Below, one piece after another: positions 1-6,297 of a DNA stretch of 7,364 bases. This DNA is from Cellvibrionales bacterium UBA1854 (lineage in GTDB: Bacteria; Pseudomonadota; Gammaproteobacteria; Pseudomonadales; Porticoccaceae). Made by a program: the position numbers and the translations under genes. Every line of letters begins with the position of its first letter. Position 1 is the stretch's first letter. The notes beneath the pieces were generated by a model. It saw only the letters and a program-made list of their open reading frames with translations, did not search any database and had not been told where the DNA came from. The stretch covers positions 973-8,336 of the forward strand of contig DDII01000069.1 of NCBI GenBank assembly GCA_002338445.1, read 5' to 3'.

Positions 1-1
1 C

Positions 2-1558
2 AACGCGGGTGTATGGCACACGGTGATGGGGCGGCACATGTTGGCATCAAAACATCTTACTGTCGCAGAGGCCCTCAAGGATGCCGGCTATAAAACTGCG
101 ATGATTGGTAAATGGCATCTAGGAGACAATTACCCATTTAGGCCCCAAGATCAAGGTTTTGATCATGTGCTAATGCATGGGGGTGGGGGTGTCGGACAGT
201 CTCCTGACTATTGGGGTAATACTCAGTTTGATGATTCGTACTATTTGAATGGTAGCGCTAAAGCTTATGAGGGATATGCAACTGATATCTGGTTTGATGA
301 GGCTATTTCTTATGTAAAAAGATTCGAGAGTAAGTCAGATCCATTTTTTTTATACATCTCCACTAACGCTCCACATGTACCGTATAGGGCACCAAAATCC
401 TTTGTAGATCAATATCTTGAAGTCGGCTTGCCACAAGACATGGCGACGTTTTATGCAATGATAACAAATATAGACTCCAACATAGGACGATTAATTGCTA
501 GGACGGAGGCCGCCGGAATTTTGGATAACACGATCTTTATTTTTATGACAGACAATGGTTCAAGCCTTGCAATGCAGACTGATGGCGAGCCTCTGTCTAT
601 TCTAAGCGATGAATTATTGGCGCGGTTAAATATGTCCTCTAATTCGCTTAATCTTAGTATGAGAGGAGGGAAGAACTCTGTTTATGAAGGAGGACATCGC
701 GTACCTTTTTTTATCAAATTTCCTGAAAAAGACCGAGTAACACCGAGGACTATTGATGGCTTAACTGCACATATTGATGTAATGCCCACCCTTCTTGAGC
801 TGGTCAATTTAGAATATTCTTCTACGGATTTTGACGGAATTAGCTTAGCGGAAACTCTGCTTTTTAATGAAGGAGTTCCCGATCGGACTTTGGTCATAAC
901 TAACCAGCGTGTTCTTAATCCAACTTCGAAAATGCCATTCGCTGTGATGCAGAATGATTGGCGTTATGTGAAATCTTCGCAAAAAGAAGACTTTGAATTA
1001 TTCAACGTATCCAGTGATCCCGGTCAAACGCTGAATGTAATAGATGAATATCCAGAGATTGCTGATAATTTAGCTGAGATATACAAAAGATGGTGGGAAA
1101 GTATTTCCGACACCGGATTCGAGACTACACGGATAATTCTTGGATCAGACCATGAAAATCCCAGCCGCATAACTGGTCATGATTGGCATGTAGAAATCAC
1201 ATCGAATAGCCCGTGGTGGCCTGGATTCGATCATAACAAAGACAGATGGTCGTCAGGTTGGGTTGGAAAGGAAGAAGCTTATGCAGGCGCGCCTTGGCAA
1301 GTTTTCTTTAGTGATGACGGACGATACACGTTTGATCTTTATTTACATGATAAACCAGCTAAGAAGCCCGTGAGAAAAGAATTTGCACACCTTAAATTGA
1401 ATGATCGGGTTCTGACGAAAAGAATTAGCGATGGCGATACACATGTGTCTTTTGAGACTGATGCCACTCAAGGTAAATCGCAGATCATGGCTTGGTTCGA
1501 CGATGGCGATGGTCAAGCGATACCAGCTTTCTTTCTTTATGTTGAGAAACTAGATTGA
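2..1558 (+). CDS. Sulfatase, family S1 (arylsulfatase-like), N-terminus missing
   Basis: Hydrolyses a sulfate ester, here probably on an algal glycan. The frame is open back to base 2 (reading NAGVWHTVMGR), so the GTG at 23 is an internal codon and the true start lies upstream. The missing part should carry the signal peptide and the Cys/Ser-x-Pro-x-Arg formylglycine motif. Visible S1 motifs, in order: GKWHLG (from about base 107), HVPYRAP (about 373-393), FMTDNG (about 543-560) and RGGKNSVYEGGHRVP (about 662-706), which supply metal, sulfate and catalytic Lys/His/Asp/Asn/Arg residues in this family. Next come the usual C-terminal segment (FELFNVSSDPGQ, then a WW-containing helix) and about 140 residues of a Trp-rich, probably beta-sandwich region ending at the TGA. 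The stretch between DNG and RGGK is rather long (about 38 residues). The gene is convergent with the fucosidase, 44 bp away. The family is certain; the substrate and SulfAtlas subfamily are not. Confidence 0.93.
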   Translation, partial: NAGVWHTVMGRHMLASKHLTVAEALKDAGYKTAMIGKWHLGDNYPFRPQDQGFDHVLMHGGGGVGQSPDYWGNTQFDDSYYLNGSAKAYEGYATDIWFDEAISYVKRFESKSDPFFLYISTNAPHVPYRAPKSFVDQYLEVGLPQDMATFYAMITNIDSNIGRLIARTEAAGILDNTIFIFMTDNGSSLAMQTDGEPLSILSDELLARLNMSSNSLNLSMRGGKNSVYEGGHRVPFFIKFPEKDRVTPRTIDGLTAHIDVMPTLLELVNLEYSSTDFDGISLAETLLFNEGVPDRTLVITNQRVLNPTSKMPFAVMQNDWRYVKSSQKEDFELFNVSSDPGQTLNVIDEYPEIADNLAEIYKRWWESISDTGFETTRIILGSDHENPSRITGHDWHVEITSNSPWWPGFDHNKDRWSSGWVGKEEAYAGAPWQVFFSDDGRYTFDLYLHDKPAKKPVRKEFAHLKLNDRVLTKRISDGDTHVSFETDATQGKSQIMAWFDDGDGQAIPAFFLYVEKLD

Positions 1559-1602
1559 TGTTAAGATCAAATTAGACATCAGAATAATGAAGGATAATCA
1601 GT

Positions 1603-3165
1603 CTAAAGAGCTACTTCAATCGCGTATCCAATGCCGCTTCTGGAAAATTCAGGTAATTCAATAATTGTTTTGTTCTCTTTGTTAGCCCACTTTAAATTAA
1701 TTGATTCACCCAACAACCTCATCTTTTTTATTTCCAAACCGGAGAGCGCTTCAACCACAATCTTATTGCTTGAAGGTCTTTTAAGGGATATAAGGTAAAC
1801 TTTGTTTTGTTTTTTTGTAAACCAATAATCATTTTCCTCGAATTCGAAGGTTGGCACATTCTCCTCTCTGTGCTCGGTACCTCGGATAGATATTTTAGTC
1901 GGACCTTCATGTGTAACCTCCCACGGACCGGTGTCGTAAATGGCGTTCCCATTAGTATTCAACCAATCGCCCACAGTTTTTAGGCTTGATACTGCCTCCG
2001 GAGGGATTGATCCTTGGCCATCAGGCCCTACATTTAGAAGAAAATTACCGCCTTTACTAACATTCTCCACAAGCCAAAATAATAATTCTTTCGGAGATTT
2101 CCAATCTTTATCATATATCTTATAGCCCCAAGAATTGTTGGTAGTCGCTATTCCTTCCCATGTTTCCTCAAAGGCTTGATCAGGTATTACATTATCTCCG
2201 ACACCGCCGGGCATACCAATATCACCAAAGCCATTTCCTACACGCCAATTTATGAGTGTTTCGGGACTGTATTGATAAGCAACACTGTAAAATTGCATAC
2301 TATATTTCGGTGGGATATACATCGCATTATCAAACCAAATTTGCGATATTTTGTAGTTGGATAACAATTCTTTTACTTGAGGGATGGATTTTTTGGCAAT
2401 GTATTCATCGAATTTTATCGGAGACGGATCCCAATTGTTATAAAACAATTGCTTTCTTGGTTTTTTCCCGTCTTTTGGTCCATAGTCCAAAATACCTCCG
2501 TCTCCACCATCACGCCAATCAAGGGAATTTGAGTAATAAACTCCAAATGAGATGCCCGCCTTTGTGGCGGCCAGTTCCATTTCTTTGATGATATCCCGTC
2601 CAAAGGGGGTGGCATCAACAACATTAAAGTTGCTCACTTCGGAGTCATAAAGAGCAAATCCCTCATGGTGTTTCGAAGTAATCACGATGTAACGCATGCC
2701 GGCGGCTTTTGCCACTGCAACCCACTCTTCGGCATTAAATTTTATTGGATTGAAATCTTCGGCTAGCTTAGCGTATGTGTTGCGTGGAATTTCTTTGTTG
2801 CGCATTACCCACTCAGCCACCCTAGGCCCGATCCCATTTTCCTCCATCGTTTCACCCTTCCAAACGCCTCCTAAGCTCGAGTAGAGCCCCCAATGTATGA
2901 ACATTCCAAATTTATTTTTGCTGAAGCGTTCCCTACCGCGTTGTTTTGCTGAGCTGGAGTTCATAAGTTTCCATTCTTTTTTAAAGCGAACCATTTCTTT
3001 CGAACAAGGGATTCCTGAGCCATCGAAACCATAAAACTTCTCTTTTTCCGTTTCCGACATAGAATTATGTAAATCGAGTTCGGCTTTTGTGCATGCTATG
3101 GTAACGTGTGTTAAGAAAAACAGAACGACCACAATAATTGGTTTGACTAATGTAAAGTGCTTCAT
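1603..3165 (-). CDS. Alpha-L-fucosidase, GH29, exported (possible lipoprotein)
   Basis: Retaining exo-glycosidase that releases terminal alpha-L-fucose; likely periplasmic or membrane-anchored. The protein has 520 residues. The N-terminus has K2/K8, a hydrophobic core at about 9-19 and VTIAC, so C25 could be a lipidation site, although Thr at -3 makes the lipobox imperfect; signal peptidase I cleavage is the alternative. A charged linker (26-80) precedes the GH29 (beta/alpha)8 domain: GMFIHWGLYS (87-96), SKHHEGF (164-170), YYSNSLDW (210-217) and IWFDN (276-280), where D279 is the predicted nucleophile. SWGY (345-348) and NFLLNVGPDGQG (384-395) are classic GH29 signatures. The acid/base cannot be assigned from sequence, because it is poorly conserved; E333, E334 and E337 are candidates. 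A small beta domain fills about 410-520. Start: AAGAGGA lies about 5 nt before the ATG. Nearby sulfatases and a fuconolactonase support action on sulfated fucans. Confidence 0.95.
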   Translation of the reverse strand: MKHFTLVKPIIVVVLFFLTHVTIACTKAELDLHNSMSETEKEKFYGFDGSGIPCSKEMVRFKKEWKLMNSSSAKQRGRERFSKNKFGMFIHWGLYSSLGGVWKGETMEENGIGPRVAEWVMRNKEIPRNTYAKLAEDFNPIKFNAEEWVAVAKAAGMRYIVITSKHHEGFALYDSEVSNFNVVDATPFGRDIIKEMELAATKAGISFGVYYSNSLDWRDGGDGGILDYGPKDGKKPRKQLFYNNWDPSPIKFDEYIAKKSIPQVKELLSNYKISQIWFDNAMYIPPKYSMQFYSVAYQYSPETLINWRVGNGFGDIGMPGGVGDNVIPDQAFEETWEGIATTNNSWGYKIYDKDWKSPKELLFWLVENVSKGGNFLLNVGPDGQGSIPPEAVSSLKTVGDWLNTNGNAIYDTGPWEVTHEGPTKISIRGTEHREENVPTFEFEENDYWFTKKQNKVYLISLKRPSSNKIVVEALSGLEIKKMRLLGESINLKWANKENKTIIELPEFSRSGIGYAIEVAL

Positions 3166-3256
3166 AAAATCCTCTTTTTTAGTAAATGTTGATCGCTCGA
3201 CCCCTAATCATTTTACACTCAAGGTGGTTTGAAACTTTATAAATCATAAGTTGAAT

Positions 3257-3286
3257 ATTATAATGATTTTTATATTTAAAAAACAA
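3257..3286 (-). promoter_or_regulatory. Candidate sigma70-type promoter for the fucosidase gene
   Basis: On the minus strand, TTGTTT (3286-3281) is followed by an 18-nt spacer and a perfect TATAAT (3262-3257). The -35 match is only 3 of 6. Transcription would start near 3250, giving a leader of about 85 nt before the ATG. In AT-rich DNA a TATAAT can occur by chance, so this is a candidate only. Confidence 0.4.
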
Positions 3287-3308
3287 TCAGACTAGCATCA
3301 GACTGATG
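3286..3308. promoter_or_regulatory. Candidate operator: perfect dyad CATCAGACTGATG plus direct repeat
   Basis: CATCAG-A-CTGATG at 3296-3308 is a perfect 6-bp inverted repeat around one base. ATCAGACT occurs at 3286-3293 and again at 3297-3304, exactly 11 bp (one helical turn) apart, so the second copy is shared with the dyad. The block sits directly upstream of the candidate fucosidase -35 box. That position suits an activator, or a repressor acting on either divergent gene. The binding protein is unknown, since no regulator gene is in the window. Confidence 0.4.
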
Positions 3309-3387
3309 GATTATGGTGAAGGTAATCTAGGCGGGTCAGCGAGTCTTAGCAGATTTGTTTTTGACATAATCACATGTAGGGGTACGA

Positions 3388-3483
3388 ATGAAGACGGTTG
3401 ACAAAAATCTAATAAATTTTTTTTATGTCGGGATTACCAGTGCGAAAAATCAGTTTGGGCGAGTAAAAATTTATCAGAAATAA
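3388..3483 (+). CDS. Possible 31-residue small ORF
   Basis: An ATG at 3388 opens 31 codons (MKTVDKNLINFFYVGITSAK, then 11 more residues) ending at TAA 3481-3483. AGGGG at 3378-3382 lies 5 nt before the ATG, a plausible Shine-Dalgarno site. The product would be small and basic, with no recognised domain, signal or membrane segment. The strong TTGACA box at 3398 lies inside it, so the ORF may be fortuitous. If real, it would be transcribed from the 3361 box or further upstream. Coding status is unproven. Confidence 0.15.
   Translation: MKTVDKNLINFFYVGITSAKNQFGRVKIYQK
3398..3426 (+). promoter_or_regulatory. Candidate distal promoter for the dehydrogenase pair
   Basis: A perfect TTGACA at 3398-3403, a 17-nt spacer and TTTTAT at 3421-3426 (4 of 6 to TATAAT). 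It would give a leader of roughly 250 nt before the GTG start at 3681. Another TTGACA at 3361-3366 lies 37 bp upstream but has no good -10 partner. Confidence 0.35.
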
Positions 3484-3497
3484 GATCTTCGAGGATC
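3484..3497. promoter_or_regulatory. Imperfect dyad GATCTTCGAGGATC
   Basis: The arms GATCTTC and GAGGATC match in 6 of 7 positions around a central CG. An even-length palindrome centred on CG is the general shape of many LacI-family operators, a family that often controls sugar genes. It lies about 60 bp downstream of the distal TTGACA promoter candidate, where a bound repressor could block elongation. The assignment to any regulator is inference. Confidence 0.25.
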
Positions 3498-3590
3498 GAT
3501 CTGGTACTGTTGTAAGGGATTTAGACGATTCAGTGTTGGGTTAAAAACTTATGCGTTACTCAAGCAAGGATAAAAGTAACATGTAAGTAT

Positions 3591-3619
3591 GCGACATTTG
3601 TGGATAGAAAAAGTGTAAT
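3591..3619 (+). promoter_or_regulatory. Candidate proximal promoter for the dehydrogenase pair
   Basis: GCGACA at 3591-3596 (4 of 6), a 17-nt spacer and TGTAAT at 3614-3619 (5 of 6). Transcription would start near 3626, giving a leader of about 55 nt. It competes with the distal candidate at 3398; sequence alone cannot decide between them. Confidence 0.3.
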
Positions 3620-3670
3620 CATGTGAAAATTTGAAAATGGCGTTTAGAGTTACCACTAAAGACAATATTT

Positions 3671-3675
3671 AGGAG
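3671..3675 (+). promoter_or_regulatory. Ribosome binding site fixing a GTG start
   Basis: AGGAG stands 5 nt before GTG at 3681. The protein from this GTG begins at the expected N-terminus of the dehydrogenase family (KSIVCTEPGKL), and no in-frame ATG offers a better alternative, so the GTG start is well supported. Confidence 0.8.
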
Positions 3676-3680
3676 CCGCT

Positions 3681-4694
3681 GTGAAATCTATCGTTTGCAC
3701 CGAACCCGGCAAATTAATTATCGAGGAACGTTCTGATCCGACTCCTCCGAAGGATTGGGTAACGTTAAAAATGAAGAGGGTAGGTCTTTGTGGCACCGAC
3801 TTCCACATTTTTAAAGGCTTACATCCATTTCTTGAGTACCCACGTGTCATGGGTCATGAGTTATCTGGTGAGATTCTAGAGACTCCTAGGAATGGTCGAT
3901 TCAGCGTTGGGGATAAGGTGATTATAAATCCCTATTTGTCATGCGATAACTGTGTTTCTTGTAAAAAAAGTAAGTCAAATTGCTGTGTAAATTTAAAGGT
4001 TCTGGGTGTCCATACAGATGGTGGGATGTGTGAGTTTCTCTGCCTACCGGAGCGAGCAATTTACTCCGCAAGGGGACTCACGCTGACAGAAGCGGCAATG
4101 GTTGAATTTCTGTCAATCGGCGCACATGCTGTGAGTCGAGGACAGCTTCTTGCAGGAAGTCGCATCCTTGTTATAGGCGCTGGACCGATTGGACTTGGTG
4201 TAGCTCTTTTTGCGTCTTTCGAGGAGGCTAGCGCTGTGGCAATTTTGGATGTCAATATGGAGCGCGTGGTATTTGCGGAGAATTTAAGTGATGCTTTCTC
4301 TGGATTTGTTGTTGACGATGATGTAGACGAAAAATTAAGGGAATTTACCAAGGGAGATATGTTTGATGTTGTTTTTGATGCCACAGGCAATGCTCAATCT
4401 ATGGAGAAGAGTCTTGATTATACGTCTCACGGAGGGGCTTGCGTTTTTGTCAGTGTAGTGAAAGATAAGATAAGGTTCTCAGATCCATTTTTTCATGCCC
4501 GAGAAATGAAAATTATTGGTAGTAGGAACGCTAATCGAATCGATTTTGAAAATGTGATTGACAAAATACACTCCGGAAAAATTCCAAGCTCGGAATTAAA
4601 TTCGCACAATATAGATTTGCTTGATTTGCCTAAGCAACTTCCGACTTGGATAGAGAACGGTACTGGTTTAGTGAAGGCAATCGCTCATTTGTAG
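3681..4694 (+). CDS. Zn-dependent alcohol dehydrogenase (MDR), hexonate C5-dehydrogenase type (RspB/LgoD-like)
   Basis: Cytosolic NAD(P)-dependent dehydrogenase of the medium-chain, sorbitol/threonine-dehydrogenase-like group. The 337-residue length is typical. C37 (LCGTD), H59 with E60 (GHE) and E142 are the predicted catalytic-zinc site. C88, C91, C94 and C102 form the four-Cys structural-zinc lobe. GAGPIG (166-171) is the Rossmann loop, and D190 at the end of the next strand favours NAD over NADP. The N-terminal pattern and YPRVMGHE resemble E. coli RspB and its relatives, some of which oxidise L-gulonate or L-galactonate at C5. The next gene encodes a fructuronate/tagaturonate-reductase-type enzyme 43 bp away, the natural partner for such a reaction. 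The substrate is therefore probably a sugar acid (L-galactonate, L-gulonate or similar). Oxidation of L-fucose or L-fuconate is a less likely alternative given the fucose context. Confidence 0.85.
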   Translation: MKSIVCTEPGKLIIEERSDPTPPKDWVTLKMKRVGLCGTDFHIFKGLHPFLEYPRVMGHELSGEILETPRNGRFSVGDKVIINPYLSCDNCVSCKKSKSNCCVNLKVLGVHTDGGMCEFLCLPERAIYSARGLTLTEAAMVEFLSIGAHAVSRGQLLAGSRILVIGAGPIGLGVALFASFEEASAVAILDVNMERVVFAENLSDAFSGFVVDDDVDEKLREFTKGDMFDVVFDATGNAQSMEKSLDYTSHGGACVFVSVVKDKIRFSDPFFHAREMKIIGSRNANRIDFENVIDKIHSGKIPSSELNSHNIDLLDLPKQLPTWIENGTGLVKAIAHL

Positions 4695-4737
4695 GCGGGT
4701 TCTTATTGATTTAAAACAAACCGAGTAGATTTTTTAG

Positions 4738-6213
4738 ATGAAAAGTGATTCGAAAAATGAGTTGTGCAATAACACTCTCAGCAATTTAAATAAGCGAGTC
4801 CAAGTGCCGGACTATGATCGTTCTCAGATAGAAATTGGTATTGTGCATCTGGGACCAGGGGCATTCCATAGAGCACATCAAGCGGTATATACCGACGACT
4901 TGTTGAGGCTGAATTATAAAAACTGGGGAATTTGTGCAGTTTCTCTAAACAGTGCGCGCTTTAGGGATAGTGTCAAAAAACAAGACAATCTTTACACGCT
5001 GGCTATAAGAGATATAGATCCTAAACTTCGGATTGTTGGCTCAATTATAGAAATTTTGTTTGCGCCAGATAGTCACGATGCTGTTATTGCAAGGCTATCA
5101 GAAAGAAATGTAAAAGTCGTGACACTCACGATCACTGAAAAAGGGTATTGTTTATTGCCAAATAATCGCTTGGATTTTGGGGATTCGGACATAAAGTTTG
5201 ATTTGGAGCATCCTGATACGCCAAAAACTGCAATTGGGTACCTTTCAGCTGGTTTGCACAAGCGTTATCAACAAAATCTCGATCCTTTTGTATTGGTTAG
5301 CTGCGATAACCTCATGGATAACGGTGTTGTATTAAAGCAAGCCGTCGTGGATTTTTCCTATAAAATTGATCAAGACCTGGCAAACTGGATCTCAAATAAC
5401 GTCTTTTCACCACGCACAATGGTTGACAGCATAACACCCACTACCAATCAAGCTCTAATAAAAAGTGTTGAGGATGATTTGGGATTTCTCGATGAGTGGC
5501 CGGTGCAGAGAGAGAATTTTTCCCAATGGATATTTGAGGATGTGCCCGGAATGGTGCTTCCTCCCTGGGATTCTGTCGGCGCAGTATTTGGAGCAGATAT
5601 CAAGAAATATGAATCTTGTAAGTTAAAAATTCTCAATGGGTTACACTCCAGTATTGCTTTTGTGGGTCTTATAACGGGTTTTGAGACCGTAGCTGAAGCA
5701 TTGGACGATAAATCGATAAGGGACTATGTTCAAAAATTGTTAGATTCGGAGATCATTCCTTCTTTATCGGCACCAGAGGGACTAGATATAGAAACTTATG
5801 CAAGCGCTGTCTTAAAGCGCTTTAAGAACACTCAAATTCATCACTTTTTGTCGCAAATTGCTTGGGACAGTAGTAAAAAAATTCCGGTTCGTATTTTAGA
5901 CACCTTACAAGACAATTATCGTTTGGGAAATCCTTGCGGTGGTCTTTGTCTGGCAATATCTTCTTGGATGCTTCTGATTGAGACTATGGTATCTCGTGAT
6001 ATTCCTATCGTAGATCCTATTGTGAATGAGTTAAAGGGTATCATTAGAAGAACACCACAGAATGGAGAGCGAGTCGATGCATTTTTGGCTTTAGACCAAG
6101 TCTTTCCCAAAGACTTGGTTGATAACTCGTCCTTCAGGCGCGCAGTTGTGGAGTATTTCCTCGAATTAAAAGAAGATCCTATGGCAACATTAAAAAAATA
6201 TAGTTTCACGTAG
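4738..6213 (+). CDS. Long-chain mannitol dehydrogenase family: fructuronate/tagaturonate reductase-like
   Basis: NAD-dependent polyol/hexonate oxidoreductase, cytosolic, 491 residues, close to UxuB and to Pseudomonas mannitol 2-dehydrogenase in length. GIVHLGPGAFHRAHQ (34-48) is the nucleotide-binding signature and TITEKGYCL (131-139) a family motif. DN at 190-191, DSITPTTN (230-237) and KLKILNGLH (295-303) follow; K295, N300 and H303, with N191, are the predicted catalytic set and match the numbering I recall for the Pseudomonas enzyme. The likely reaction is reduction of a 5-keto-hexonate (D-fructuronate to D-mannonate, or D-tagaturonate to D-altronate), fed by the preceding dehydrogenase. 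Mannitol or arabinitol oxidation is the alternative. The two genes probably form an operon. The ATG at 4738 has only a weak Shine-Dalgarno site (GAG about 12 nt upstream), which suggests coupling or lower translation, but the N-terminal length fits the family. Confidence 0.87.
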   Translation: MKSDSKNELCNNTLSNLNKRVQVPDYDRSQIEIGIVHLGPGAFHRAHQAVYTDDLLRLNYKNWGICAVSLNSARFRDSVKKQDNLYTLAIRDIDPKLRIVGSIIEILFAPDSHDAVIARLSERNVKVVTLTITEKGYCLLPNNRLDFGDSDIKFDLEHPDTPKTAIGYLSAGLHKRYQQNLDPFVLVSCDNLMDNGVVLKQAVVDFSYKIDQDLANWISNNVFSPRTMVDSITPTTNQALIKSVEDDLGFLDEWPVQRENFSQWIFEDVPGMVLPPWDSVGAVFGADIKKYESCKLKILNGLHSSIAFVGLITGFETVAEALDDKSIRDYVQKLLDSEIIPSLSAPEGLDIETYASAVLKRFKNTQIHHFLSQIAWDSSKKIPVRILDTLQDNYRLGNPCGGLCLAISSWMLLIETMVSRDIPIVDPIVNELKGIIRRTPQNGERVDAFLALDQVFPKDLVDNSSFRRAVVEYFLELKEDPMATLKKYSFT

Positions 6214-6244
6214 CATGATTTTACGTGCTAGACCTCACGTAAAA
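6207..6244. repeat. Inverted repeat with two mutually exclusive hairpins at convergent gene ends
   Basis: TTTTACGTG (6219-6227) and CACGTAAAA (6236-6244) form a perfect 9-bp stem with an 8-nt loop. CACGTA at 6207-6212, which overlaps the reductase stop codon, can instead pair with TACGTG at 6222-6227 across a 9-nt loop. The same middle segment serves both stems. No T-tract follows on either strand, so this is not a standard intrinsic terminator. It may protect mRNA 3' ends or slow polymerase between the convergent genes. Confidence 0.55.
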
Positions 6245-6297
6245 GTCGTGACAAAACTTGGAAGCTAGAGATCTTACAAACTAAGTTTAAATCGGTT

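Larger units (their letters stand above)
3166..3680. other. 515-bp divergent intergenic region
   Basis: Separates the minus-strand fucosidase from the plus-strand dehydrogenase pair. It is AT-rich and holds no recognisable protein domain. What can be seen: a candidate fucosidase promoter (3257-3286), a perfect dyad with an overlapping direct repeat (3286-3308), two TTGACA boxes (3361 and 3398), a possible 31-codon ORF (3388-3483), an imperfect GATC-type dyad (3484-3497), a hairpin-like GTTACT/AGTAAC pair (3555-3580, 14-nt loop) and a dehydrogenase-proximal promoter candidate (3591-3619). The length and number of dyads suggest regulated divergent transcription. No riboswitch was recognised. 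Confidence 0.6.

Noticed and set aside
23..28. GTG/ATG at 23-28 as the start of the first sulfatase
   Set aside because: The same frame is open to base 2 and encodes sulfatase-like sequence (NAGVWHT), and the formylglycine motif is missing, so the gene is cut by the window edge.
1556..1581. Possible terminator TGATGT...ACATCA after the first sulfatase
   Set aside because: Only a 6-bp AT-rich outer stem with a large loop and no T-tract on either strand.
2256..2588. 110-codon plus-strand ORF inside the fucosidase
   Set aside because: Antisense shadow of the GH29 gene, with no ribosome site or recognisable domain.
3622..3637. CRP-like site starting TGTGA
   Set aside because: The left half matches TGTGA, but the right half (GAAAA) does not match TCACA.
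4061..4390. 109-codon minus-strand ORF inside the zinc dehydrogenase
   Set aside because: Antisense shadow of a well-supported gene, with Ser/Thr/Ala-rich low-complexity sequence and no family motif.
4695..4737. Hairpin or terminator between the dehydrogenase and the reductase
   Set aside because: The best pairing (CGGGTT with AAACCG) has a mismatch in six and no T-tract directly after it, so co-transcription is more likely.
6254..6288. AAACTT/AAGTTT pair as a terminator for the fuconolactonase
   Set aside because: A 6-bp AT-rich stem with a 23-nt loop is too weak to call.
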